DNA of 64,000 bases from Pseudomonas sp. BGI-2. Lineage in GTDB: Bacteria > Pseudomonadota > Gammaproteobacteria > Pseudomonadales > Pseudomonadaceae. The notes under the pieces are model-generated. The model saw only the letters and a list, made by a program, of their open reading frames with translations, did not search any database and was not told where the DNA came from. The stretch spans positions 1-64,000 of the forward strand of contig NZ_SISB01000023.1 of NCBI RefSeq assembly GCF_004310295.1. Reading direction: 5' to 3'. Position 1 is the stretch's first letter, and each line of letters opens with the position of its first letter. A program made the translations under genes and the position numbers. Shown piece by piece: positions 23,992 through 31,672 of the stretch.

Positions 23992-26085
23992 ATGGCAATC
24001 CCGGACGCCCTGAATCAGCAGCGAGCTTCTAGTCGCCTGCTGCAACCGACCGTCAAATCGCATCTGGCCTACACGCTCTTGTGCGCCTTGGTCATGATGG
24101 TCATGTTCAGCCTGCTGCGCGTCGCGCTGCTGGTCTACAACCGCGAGATGATCCTCGACACACCGGCCTCGACCTTTTTTGAGGCGTTCGCCAATGGCCT
24201 GCGTTTCGACCTGCGCCTGGTGGTCTACCTCAGCATTCCGTTGATTCTGGCGTTGTTCAGCGCCCGGGCCATGGCCGCTCGCGGGTTCTTCCGCTTCTGG
24301 CTGACCATAGCCTCGAGCATCGCGCTGTTCCTCGGCCTGATGGAGATGGATTTCTACCGCGAGTTCCACCAGCGCCTCAACGGCCTGGTCTTCCAGTACG
24401 TGAAGGAAGACCCGAAAACCGTGATGAGCATGCTCTGGTACGGTTTTCCAGTGGTTCGCTACCTGCTGGCCTGGGCGTTCGGCACGTTGATCCTGACTCT
24501 CGCATTCAAGGGCGCCGACCGTGCGACCCGTCCACGCGGTCCGTTCAGCGGCGGCAGCATCGGCACGCGCCAGATCGCCCCGTGGTATGCGCGCAGCGTC
24601 GTATTCGTAGTCTGCCTGCTGGTCTGCGTGGTCGCCGCTCGTGGCCCCCTGCGGCAGGGCCCGCCAATGCGTTGGGGTGACGTTTACACCACCGATTCGA
24701 ACTTCGCCAACCAGTTGGGCCTCAACGGCACCCTGTCGCTGATCGCGGCGGCCAAGAGCCGGATGTCCGAAGATCGCGACAACATCTGGAAAGCCACAGT
24801 GGAACAGCCACTGGCTCAGCAGACCGTGCGCGATATGTTGCTGACCCCAAGCGACAAACTGGTGGATGGTGAAACCGCGGCCGTGCGTCGTAACTACTCC
24901 CCGGCCGCTGACAAGACCCTGCCGATCAAGAACGTCGTCGTGATCCTGATGGAAAGCTTCGCCGGACACTCGGTGGGCGCGCTGGGTCGTCCGGGTAATG
25001 TCACACCGTACTTCGACAAACTGTCGAAAGAAGGTCTGCTGTTCGACCGTTTCTTCTCCAACGGTACTCACACCCACCAGGGTATGTTTGCCACCATGGC
25101 CTGCTTCCCGAACCTGCCAGGTTTCGAATACCTGATGCAGACCCCGGAAGGCAGCCACAAACTGTCCGGCCTGCCACAGTTGCTCAGCGCCCGTGACTAC
25201 GACGATGTGTACGTTTACAACGGTGACTTCGCCTGGGACAACCAGTCGGGTTTCTTCAGCAACCAGGGCATGACCAACTTCATCGGGCGTAAGGACTTCG
25301 TTAACCCGGTATTCTCCGACCCGACTTGGGGCGTGTCCGACCAGGACATGTTCAACCGCGGTCTGGAAGAGTTGAAAGCCCGCGATGGCAAGGACAAAAA
25401 ACCGTTTTATGCCTTGCTGCAAACCCTGTCCAACCACACGCCGTACGCCTTGCCGACGCCTTTGCCGGTCGAGCGCGTGACCGACCGTGGCAGCCTCAAC
25501 GAACATTTGACCGCCATGCGTTACTCTGACTGGGCGCTGGGTCAGTTCTTCGAGAAGGCGCGTAAAGAGCCGTACTTCAAGGAAACCCTGTTCGTGGTGG
25601 TCGGCGACCATGGTTTCGGCAACGAGCAGCAGATCACCGAAATGGACCTGGGCCGTTTCAACGTACCGATGTTGCTGATCGGGCCGGGCGTTCAGGAAAA
25701 ATTCGGTCAGGTCGACCACACTGTGGGCACGCAGATCGACATCGTGCCGACCATCATGGGTCGCATCGGCGGCGACGTGCTTCACCAGTGCTGGGGTCGT
25801 GACTTGCTGAACCTGCCGGAAGGCGACAAGGGCTTTGGCGTGATCAAGCCATCGGGTAGCGATCAAACCGTAGCGTTGCTGACCGCGGATCGCGTGTTGG
25901 TGCTGCCTAAGGAAATGCCGCCCAAGCTGTATCAGTACGAACTGGGCGTCAATCCGAAAGGTGAAGTGATTCCGGCGTCGGCTGACGAAGCGGCACTGAA
26001 GCAAAAGCTTGAGTCGTTCATCCAGACGGCCACCAAGAGCCTGATCGACAACACCGCCGGTGTGGTTGACGGCAAGCCGGACTAA
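23992..26085 (+). CDS. LTA synthase-family phosphoglycerol/phosphoethanolamine transferase
   Basis: Protein of 697 residues. The first about 230 residues hold five membrane helices; the rest is a periplasmic sulfatase-type domain. Metal and nucleophile motifs are visible: VVILMESFAGHS (about 319-330, Glu ligand), the Thr nucleophile in SNGTHTHQGMFATM (about 357-370) and GDHGFGNEQ (about 536-544, Asp/His ligands). The family moves phosphoglycerol or phosphoethanolamine groups onto periplasmic glycans or lipids. Which one is modified in pseudomonads is not clear from sequence; it stands alone between terminators. Confidence 0.88.
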   Translation: MAIPDALNQQRASSRLLQPTVKSHLAYTLLCALVMMVMFSLLRVALLVYNREMILDTPASTFFEAFANGLRFDLRLVVYLSIPLILALFSARAMAARGFFRFWLTIASSIALFLGLMEMDFYREFHQRLNGLVFQYVKEDPKTVMSMLWYGFPVVRYLLAWAFGTLILTLAFKGADRATRPRGPFSGGSIGTRQIAPWYARSVVFVVCLLVCVVAARGPLRQGPPMRWGDVYTTDSNFANQLGLNGTLSLIAAAKSRMSEDRDNIWKATVEQPLAQQTVRDMLLTPSDKLVDGETAAVRRNYSPAADKTLPIKNVVVILMESFAGHSVGALGRPGNVTPYFDKLSKEGLLFDRFFSNGTHTHQGMFATMACFPNLPGFEYLMQTPEGSHKLSGLPQLLSARDYDDVYVYNGDFAWDNQSGFFSNQGMTNFIGRKDFVNPVFSDPTWGVSDQDMFNRGLEELKARDGKDKKPFYALLQTLSNHTPYALPTPLPVERVTDRGSLNEHLTAMRYSDWALGQFFEKARKEPYFKETLFVVVGDHGFGNEQQITEMDLGRFNVPMLLIGPGVQEKFGQVDHTVGTQIDIVPTIMGRIGGDVLHQCWGRDLLNLPEGDKGFGVIKPSGSDQTVALLTADRVLVLPKEMPPKLYQYELGVNPKGEVIPASADEAALKQKLESFIQTATKSLIDNTAGVVDGKPD

Positions 26086-26098
26086 GTTTTCGGCGCAA

Positions 26099-26135
26099 TA
26101 AAAAAGAGGCCCTTTTTCAAGGGCCTCTTTTTTTG
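26099..26135. terminator. Bidirectional rho-independent terminator
   Basis: AAAAAGAGGCCC (26101-26112) and GGGCCTCTTTTT (26121-26132) form a 12-bp stem with A-tracts on one side and T-tracts on the other. It can end both the LTA synthase gene and the opposite DUF3309 gene. Confidence 0.93.
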
Positions 26136-26145
26136 ACCTGGATTT

Positions 26146-26298
26146 TTATATCTTGCCAAGTAACAGCAGAATCAACAGCACCACCAACACCACGCCGATG
26201 ATACCCGACGGGCCATAACCCCAACTTCTTGAGTGTGGAAAGACCGGCAAACCACCTACCAGCAGGAGAATCAGAATTACGATAAGAATTGTGCCCAT
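26146..26298 (-). CDS. DUF3309 small membrane protein
   Basis: Protein of 50 residues: MGTILIVILILLLVGGLPVF, then HSRSWGYGPSGIIG, then a second hydrophobic run ending LLLLGKI. Two short membrane segments around a Trp/Gly/Tyr-rich centre are the DUF3309 hallmark. The ribosome site AAGGAAATAGAC precedes ATG 26298. Function is unknown; many such peptides are stress-induced in proteobacteria. It shares a bidirectional terminator with the LTA synthase gene. Confidence 0.88.
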   Translation of the reverse strand: MGTILIVILILLLVGGLPVFPHSRSWGYGPSGIIGVVLVVLLILLLLGKI

Positions 26299-26583
26299 GT
26301 CTATTTCCTTGTTGGAAGTGTTCTGGAATGACCTAGCTTTTAACTGTCAGCTGGACTGTAGTAATCCCGAGCTGCTTACAAAATCCGACTCTCGCGAGTG
26401 TCAGAAAATTCCAAGTTTTTTTAATGTTTTTCGAAGAAAGCCTTATTTCGTTTTTGCAGCGTTAGTTGATTCAGGCGCTCCCGCGGTTTGCTCGGACCAT
26501 TCAGCAATCTGATGGAGCGTGGGTCGCGCAATGTCCTTCGCTACACTCAGCGCATCTTTCCCGGAACAACAAGGCTGTTTGCT

Positions 26584-27399
26584 ATGCAAAATCGCATGAT
26601 GATCACTGGCGCGGGCTCAGGCTTGGGTCGCGAAATTGCGCTGCGCTGGGCGCGTGAAGGCTGGCAGCTGGCCTTGTCGGATGTCAGCGAGCCTGGTCTG
26701 CAGGAAACCCTGAAGCTGGTTCGTGAAGCGGGCGGCGACGGTTTTATCCAGCGTTGCGATGTACGCGATTACAGCCAGCTGACGGCCTTCGCCCAAGCGT
26801 GCGAAGAGAAACTTGGCGGCATCGATGTCATCGTAAATAACGCTGGCGTGGCCTCGGGCGGGTTCTTCAGTGAACTGTCCCTGGAAGACTGGGACTGGCA
26901 GATCGCAATCAACCTGATGGGCGTGGTCAAGGGCTGCAAGGCCTTCCTGCCGCTGCTGGAAAAAAGCAAAGGCAAGATCATCAACATCGCGTCGATGGCC
27001 GCCCTGATGCAAGGCCCGGCCATGAGCAACTACAACGTGGCCAAGGCCGGCGTGGTGGCGTTGTCCGAAAGCCTGCTGGTCGAACTGGCGCAGCAGGAAG
27101 TGGGCGTGCACGTGGTTTGCCCGTCGTTTTTCCAGACCAACTTGCTGGACTCCTTCCGCGGCCCGACGCCGGCCATGAAAGCCCAGGTCGGTAAGTTGCT
27201 GGAAAGCTCGCCGATCACCGCGACCGACATTGCCGATTACATCTATGAGCACGTCGCTGCTGGTGAATTCATGATCCTGCCCCACGAACAGGGCCGCATG
27301 GCCTGGGCGCTCAAGCAGAAAAACCCGCAACTGCTCTACAACGAAATGACCACCATGGCCGACAAAATGCGCGCCAAGGCCAAAAAAAACGCAGGCTGA
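26584..27399 (+). CDS. Short-chain dehydrogenase/reductase
   Basis: Protein of 271 residues, cytosolic. The Rossmann motif TGAGSGLGREIA is at about 8-19, the structural NNAG at about 85, and the catalytic Ser in IASMAALMQG with YNVAK (about 150-154). Residues past 230 (LPHEQGRMAWALKQKNPQ) match a Pseudomonas SDR subgroup without a known substrate. ATG at 26584 is preceded by AAGG about 10 nt away; a longer frame from 26488 is possible but lacks Rossmann relevance. The stretch 26299-26583 upstream is A+T-richer and holds its promoter, but no gene. Confidence 0.87.
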   Translation: MQNRMMITGAGSGLGREIALRWAREGWQLALSDVSEPGLQETLKLVREAGGDGFIQRCDVRDYSQLTAFAQACEEKLGGIDVIVNNAGVASGGFFSELSLEDWDWQIAINLMGVVKGCKAFLPLLEKSKGKIINIASMAALMQGPAMSNYNVAKAGVVALSESLLVELAQQEVGVHVVCPSFFQTNLLDSFRGPTPAMKAQVGKLLESSPITATDIADYIYEHVAAGEFMILPHEQGRMAWALKQKNPQLLYNEMTTMADKMRAKAKKNAG

Positions 27400-27463
27400 A
27401 CTTGCCCGTGCGCAACACCGTCGTTAGGGTGGCCGCAACCGGCCATCCTCACGAGACGTCTGC

Positions 27464-27796
27464 ATGCTCAATTACCTGTGGTTTTTCCTCGCGGCGCTGT
27501 TCGAAATCGCCGGCTGCTTCGCCTTCTGGATGTGGCTGCGTCAAGGTAAAAGCGTTTGGTGGGTTGTGCCGGCGCTGCTCAGCCTGACGTTGTTCGCACT
27601 GTTACTGACCCGTGTCGAGGCGACTTACGCCGGTCGTGCCTATGCCGCCTATGGGGGCATTTATATCGTTGCGTCGATCGGTTGGCTGGCGGTGGTCGAG
27701 CGCATTCGTCCCCTGGGTTCGGACTGGCTGGGGGTGGCGCTGTGCGTGATCGGGGCCAGCGTGATTCTGTTCGGCCCGCGTTTCTCCGCGTCCTGA
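27464..27796 (+). CDS. YnfA/UPF0060 small membrane protein
   Basis: Protein of 110 residues with four membrane helices, distantly like SMR drug exporters. FFLAALFEIAGCFAFWMWLR (about 6-25) and RAYAAYGGIYIVASIGWL (about 58-75) are family-typical. ATG at 27464. Function is not established; some members are called efflux proteins. Confidence 0.92.
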   Translation: MLNYLWFFLAALFEIAGCFAFWMWLRQGKSVWWVVPALLSLTLFALLLTRVEATYAGRAYAAYGGIYIVASIGWLAVVERIRPLGSDWLGVALCVIGASVILFGPRFSAS

Positions 27797-27941
27797 AGTG
27801 GCATTCAAAGGGTTTGTCAGACGTTTCCGTCAGGAGTGATCGTCCTGCGCTGTAGGGCGGGACTGATTTGCCGTCGTTGCATTGAAGAGCGGCTGTGCGA
27901 CAGGCATCTTCAAGGGCCGTTAACCCTGAAGGATGAATGCC

Positions 27942-28127
27942 ATGCTTGTACTCAGTCGCGTTGTGGGCGAGATGATTTCCATCGGTGACAACATTTCAGT
28001 GCGCATCATCGCCGTCAACGGAGGCAGCGTGCGCTTCGGCGTCGAAGCGCCACAAAACGTCAATGTGCATCGGGCCGAGGTCTATGATCGCATTCAGATC
28101 AAACTGGCCAAAACCAAAGGTCGCTGA
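27942..28127 (+). CDS. csrA: CsrA/RsmA-family RNA-binding regulator, short divergent paralogue
   Basis: Protein of 61 residues that binds GGA motifs in mRNA leaders and changes translation. MLVLSRVVGEMISIGD (1-16), VRFGVEAP (30-37) and VHRAEVYDRI (42-51) align with CsrA; the key Arg44 is kept. Differences from classic RsmA/RsmE are Ser5 in place of Thr and Val7 in place of Arg, plus a basic tail LAKTKGR. Start ATG 27942 (MLVLS) is preceded by AAGGATGAATGCC; the AAGGAT itself contains a GGA that could serve self-control. Fluorescent pseudomonads carry several Csr paralogues; this is probably one of the minor ones. Confidence 0.88.
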   Translation: MLVLSRVVGEMISIGDNISVRIIAVNGGSVRFGVEAPQNVNVHRAEVYDRIQIKLAKTKGR

Positions 28128-28132
28128 GCGCC

Positions 28133-28360
28133 TCAGTCGAACAGGTGCTTGGGCACATCATGCTTGAGCATCAACTGGCACTGCTCGCTGTCCGGATCGA
28201 AAACAATCAGCGCCTGCCCCTTGGTCAATGCCTGGCGAACACGCAGTACGCGGGTTTCCAGCGGCGTGTCATCACCGTTGTCCGTACCGTCGCGGGTCAC
28301 GAAATCCTCGATCAGGCGGGTCAGGGTGTCGACTTCAAGTTGGTCGTACGGAATCAGCAT
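28133..28360 (-). CDS. YheU/UPF0270 family protein
   Basis: Protein of 75 residues from ATG 28360, preceded by GAGGTGCCT. MLIPYDQLEVDTLTRLIEDF is the typical UPF0270 beginning, and GTDNGDDTPLETRVLRVRQ follows. Function is unknown. It is convergent with csrA, with only 5 nt between the stops. Confidence 0.88.
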   Translation of the reverse strand: MLIPYDQLEVDTLTRLIEDFVTRDGTDNGDDTPLETRVLRVRQALTKGQALIVFDPDSEQCQLMLKHDVPKHLFD

Positions 28361-28445
28361 AGGCACCTCGGCTAAACAATGTCGCGATGCTACGGCGAAT
28401 GATCGGTTGCGGCTAGCCCGGACCTGATGTGTTGCCTGATCTGCC

Positions 28446-28524
28446 GCCTTCGCGGGCAAGCCTCGCTCCTACAGTTATGTGTTAATACGCGAAACCTGTA
28501 GGAGCGAGGCTTGCCCGCGAAGGC
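28446..28524. repeat. REP pair, GAGGCTTGCCCGCGAA family
   Basis: The arms 28446-28474 and 28496-28524 are reverse complements over 29 nt. It lies 28 bp beyond the stop of the M42 peptidase gene on the minus strand. Confidence 0.93.
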
Positions 28525-28552
28525 GATCCCTCAAACGATGAAAAAGCCATGG

Positions 28553-29743
28553 TCAGCTATCTGTTCGCTGCCCAACCAGACTATCCACCGACGGCACCCG
28601 CGTATCGCTTTCCATCTGCGTGTCATGTTCGATCTGATGACTGAACCGGTCCAGCGAGCCCTTCGCAGGCTGAGCATCACTGGCAAACACCGGCGGGCTC
28701 AGAATGTAGGCGCCGAGCAGACGGCTCAAGGCCGCCAGGCTGTCGATGTGCGTACGTTCGTAACCGTGAGTGGCATCGCAGCCGAAGGCGAGCAGGGCGG
28801 TGCGAATGTCGTGCCCGGCAGTGACCGCCGAATGCGCATCGCTGAAGTAATAGCGAAACAGATCGCGGCGCACCGGCAACTCGTTGTCACTGGCCAATCT
28901 CAGCAGGTGCCGCGATAGGTGATAGTCGTAAGGACCGCCGGAATCCTGCATTGCCACGCTCACCGCGTGTTCGCTGGAATGCTGGCCGGGCGCAACCGGC
29001 GCGATGTCGATGCCGACGAATTCGCTGACGTCCCAAGGTAAGGCGGCCGCCGCGCCGCTGCCGGTTTCCTCGGTGATGGTGAACAGGGGATGACAATCGA
29101 TCATCAACTCTTCACCGCTGTCGACGATCGCTTTCATTGCCGCCAGCAGCGCCGCAACACCGGCTTTGTCGTCAAGGTGACGGGCGCTGATGTGACCGCT
29201 TTCAGTGAACTCCGGCAACGGGTCAAAGGCGACGAAATCGCCAACGCTGATCCCCAGGGAATCGCAGTCGGCGCGGGTGGCGCAGTAAGCGTCAAGACGC
29301 AATTCGACGTGATCCCAGCTGATTGGCATTTCATCCACGGCGGTGTTGAACGCGTGCCCCGAGGCCATCAACGGCAACACGCTGCCGCGAATCACCCCGT
29401 TGTCGGTGAACAGGCTGACGCGGCTGCCCTCGGCAAAACGGCTGGACCAGCAACCGACCGGGGCGAGAGTCAGGCGTCCGTTGTCTTTCACCGCGCGAAC
29501 CGCCGCGCCGATGGTGTCGAGGTGAGCGGAGACCGCACGGTCCGGGCTGTTTTTCTTGCCCTTGAGGGTCGCGCGGATCGTGCCGCGCCGGGTCATCTCA
29601 AAAGGAATGCCCAGCTCTCCAAGGCGTTCGGCGACGTAACGCACGATGGTGTCGGTAAACCCGGTCGGGCTGGGAATGGCGAGCATTTCCAGCAGGACTT
29701 TTTGCAGGTAGTTGAGATCGGGTTCCGGGATTTTGCTGGTCAT
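28553..29743 (-). CDS. M42-family peptidase of the NAGGN osmoprotectant operon
   Basis: Protein of 396 residues. The M42/M18 aminopeptidase-type metal site is visible: VSAHLDTIGA (about 69-78), HLDDKAGVAALLAA (about 189-202), EETGSGAAA (about 224-232, catalytic Glu pair) and SDAHSAVTAGHDIRTAL with a His near 325. Located third after asnO and ngg, it is the peptidase always linked to N-acetylglutaminylglutamine amide synthesis; its exact role (turnover of the dipeptide or a precursor) is not settled. A hybrid REP lies between it and ngg. Confidence 0.92.
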   Translation of the reverse strand: MTSKIPEPDLNYLQKVLLEMLAIPSPTGFTDTIVRYVAERLGELGIPFEMTRRGTIRATLKGKKNSPDRAVSAHLDTIGAAVRAVKDNGRLTLAPVGCWSSRFAEGSRVSLFTDNGVIRGSVLPLMASGHAFNTAVDEMPISWDHVELRLDAYCATRADCDSLGISVGDFVAFDPLPEFTESGHISARHLDDKAGVAALLAAMKAIVDSGEELMIDCHPLFTITEETGSGAAAALPWDVSEFVGIDIAPVAPGQHSSEHAVSVAMQDSGGPYDYHLSRHLLRLASDNELPVRRDLFRYYFSDAHSAVTAGHDIRTALLAFGCDATHGYERTHIDSLAALSRLLGAYILSPPVFASDAQPAKGSLDRFSHQIEHDTQMESDTRVPSVDSLVGQRTDS

Positions 29744-29809
29744 GGAAACTCCTGATGAGTTGAGGGCATCGATGGTTTCGATGAGGAGAAAGGATTGGGT
29801 GCCTTACCT

Positions 29810-29902
29810 GACGCCTTCGCGAGCAAGCCCGCTCCCACATTTTGAAATGCATTCCCCTGTGGGAGCGGCGGTGCGACGATTCGACTTGCTCGCGAAGGCG
29901 TC
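29810..29902. repeat. Hybrid REP pair with an inserted segment in one arm
   Basis: The left arm 29810-29839 is a standard GGGCTTGCTCGCGAA-family sequence. The right arm 29858-29902 has the same flanks but carries 15 extra nt within it. The inserted region GCGGTGCGACGATTCG (29868-29883) matches 15 of 16 nt of 5938-5953 in the long palindrome of another family. Confidence 0.85.
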
Positions 29903-29920
29903 AGTCCAGACGACACATGA

Positions 29921-31669
29921 CTAGGAAACCGCCGGCTGACTATGCGGAAACAACAAATCTACAAACCGCTCGGCCGTCGGCTGCGGTTCATGGTTGGCCA
30001 GCCCGGCGCGTTCGTTGGCTTCGATAAACACGTACTCCGGTTGATCGGCGGCAGGCACCATCAGGTCGAGCCCGACCATTGGAATATCCAGCGCCCGCGC
30101 AGCCCGTACGGCGGCATCGACCAGGGTCGGATGCAAAATCGCCGTGACATCTTCAAGAACGCCTCCGGTATGAAGATTCGCCGTACGCCGTACGAACAGA
30201 TGCTCACCGGCCGGCAGAATGCTGCTGTAGTCATAGCCCGCCGCCTGCAACGTGCGCTCGGTCTCGTGGTCCTGCGGGATTTTGCTTTCACCGCTGGTGG
30301 CAGCCTGCCGGCGTCGGCTCTGCGCTTCGATCAAGGCGCCGATGGAATGCTGACCATCGCCCACCACTTCGGCAGGCCGGCGGATCGCCGCGGCGACCAC
30401 CTCGAAACCGATCACCACAATCCGCAAATCAAGACCTTCGTGAAAGCTTTCCAGCAGTACGCGGCTGTCGAATTGTCGGGCGGCTTCGATCGCTTGCTGG
30501 ACCTCTTCGATGCTCCGCAAATCCACCGCGACACCTTGGCCCTGTTCGCCATCCAGTGGCTTGACCACCACCCGCTCGTGCTCGTCGAGAAACGCCAGAT
30601 TGTCATCGGCGTTGCCGGCAAGTTGCTGCGAGGGCAGGTTCAAACCGGCGGCCTTGAGCACTTTGTGCGTCAGGCTTTTGTCCTGGCACAGGCTCATGCT
30701 GATGGCGCTGGTCAGGTCGCTCAGGGATTCGCGGCAACGCACCCGGCGCCCGCCATGACTGAGGGTGAACATCCCGGCGTCGGCGTCATCGACGTGCACA
30801 TCTATCCCACGTCGATGGGCTTCCTCGACAATGATCCGTGCATACGGGTTGAACTCGGCTTCAGGGCCAGGGCCAAGGAACAGCGGCTGATTGATGCCGT
30901 TCTTACGCTTGATGGCAAAGGTCGACAGGTTGCGAAAGCCGAGCTTGGCGTAAAGACTTTTCGCCTGCCGGTTGTCGTGCAATACCGACAAGTCCAGATA
31001 GCTCAGCCCACGGCTCATAAAGTGCTCGATCAAGTGCCGCACCAGCACTTCACCGACGCCGGGGCGCGAACAGTGCGGATCGACTGCCAGGCACCACAAA
31101 CTGCTGCCGTTCTCCGGGTCGTTGAACGCCTTGTGATGATTGAGGCCCATGACGCTGCCGATGATCGCGCCGCTGTCTTCATCTTCGGCCAGCCAATACA
31201 CTGGGCCGCCCTGATGGCGCGGGGTCAGCAGATTCGCATCGATCGGCAACATGCCGCGCGCCTGGTACAACTGATTGATCGCCTGCCAGTCCGTCTCGCT
31301 TTGCGCCCGGCGAATACGAAAGCCGCGAAACACCCGGGTTGACTGACGGTAATCGCTGAACCACAAACGCAAGGTGTCGGAGGGGTCGAGAAACAGTTGC
31401 GCCGGCTCCAGCCCCAACACTTGCTGGGGCGCCGCAACGTACAAGGCGATGTCGCGCTCACCGGTCTGCTCGTTGAGCAGCTCCTGGGCCAGGCTCGCCG
31501 GATCGGGGAACGTGTGGCCGATCAGCAATCGGCCCCAGCCGCAATGCACGACGATTGGCGCCGCACCCAGTTCACTGCCGTCTTCGGCCAGGCGCGCCTG
31601 CAAGCGTTCATAAGAGGGCGCCTGACCGCGCAACAGGCGTTGGCTATACGCCGTGGCGTGAGGTTTCAT
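29921..31669 (-). CDS. ngg: N-acetylglutaminylglutamine synthetase
   Basis: Protein of 582 residues that acetylates and ligates glutamine to make N-acetylglutaminylglutamine, the precursor of the osmoprotectant NAGGN. An N-terminal GNAT domain (about 110-260; LAVDPHCSRPGVGEVLVRHL, then SVLHDNRQAKSLYAKLGF) is fused to an ATP-grasp ligase (about 300-580; VVKPLDGEQGQGVAV, PMVGLDLMV, FIEANERAGLANHEPQ). This two-domain form is specific to Ngg. It starts 3 nt after asnO ends, so the two are cotranscribed. Confidence 0.95.
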   Translation of the reverse strand: MKPHATAYSQRLLRGQAPSYERLQARLAEDGSELGAAPIVVHCGWGRLLIGHTFPDPASLAQELLNEQTGERDIALYVAAPQQVLGLEPAQLFLDPSDTLRLWFSDYRQSTRVFRGFRIRRAQSETDWQAINQLYQARGMLPIDANLLTPRHQGGPVYWLAEDEDSGAIIGSVMGLNHHKAFNDPENGSSLWCLAVDPHCSRPGVGEVLVRHLIEHFMSRGLSYLDLSVLHDNRQAKSLYAKLGFRNLSTFAIKRKNGINQPLFLGPGPEAEFNPYARIIVEEAHRRGIDVHVDDADAGMFTLSHGGRRVRCRESLSDLTSAISMSLCQDKSLTHKVLKAAGLNLPSQQLAGNADDNLAFLDEHERVVVKPLDGEQGQGVAVDLRSIEEVQQAIEAARQFDSRVLLESFHEGLDLRIVVIGFEVVAAAIRRPAEVVGDGQHSIGALIEAQSRRRQAATSGESKIPQDHETERTLQAAGYDYSSILPAGEHLFVRRTANLHTGGVLEDVTAILHPTLVDAAVRAARALDIPMVGLDLMVPAADQPEYVFIEANERAGLANHEPQPTAERFVDLLFPHSQPAVS

Positions 31670-31672
31670 CGA

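Noticed and set aside
23965..26004. Minus-strand frame of 679 codons
   Set aside because: Antisense to the LTA-synthase-type gene; His/Gln/Arg-rich shadow.
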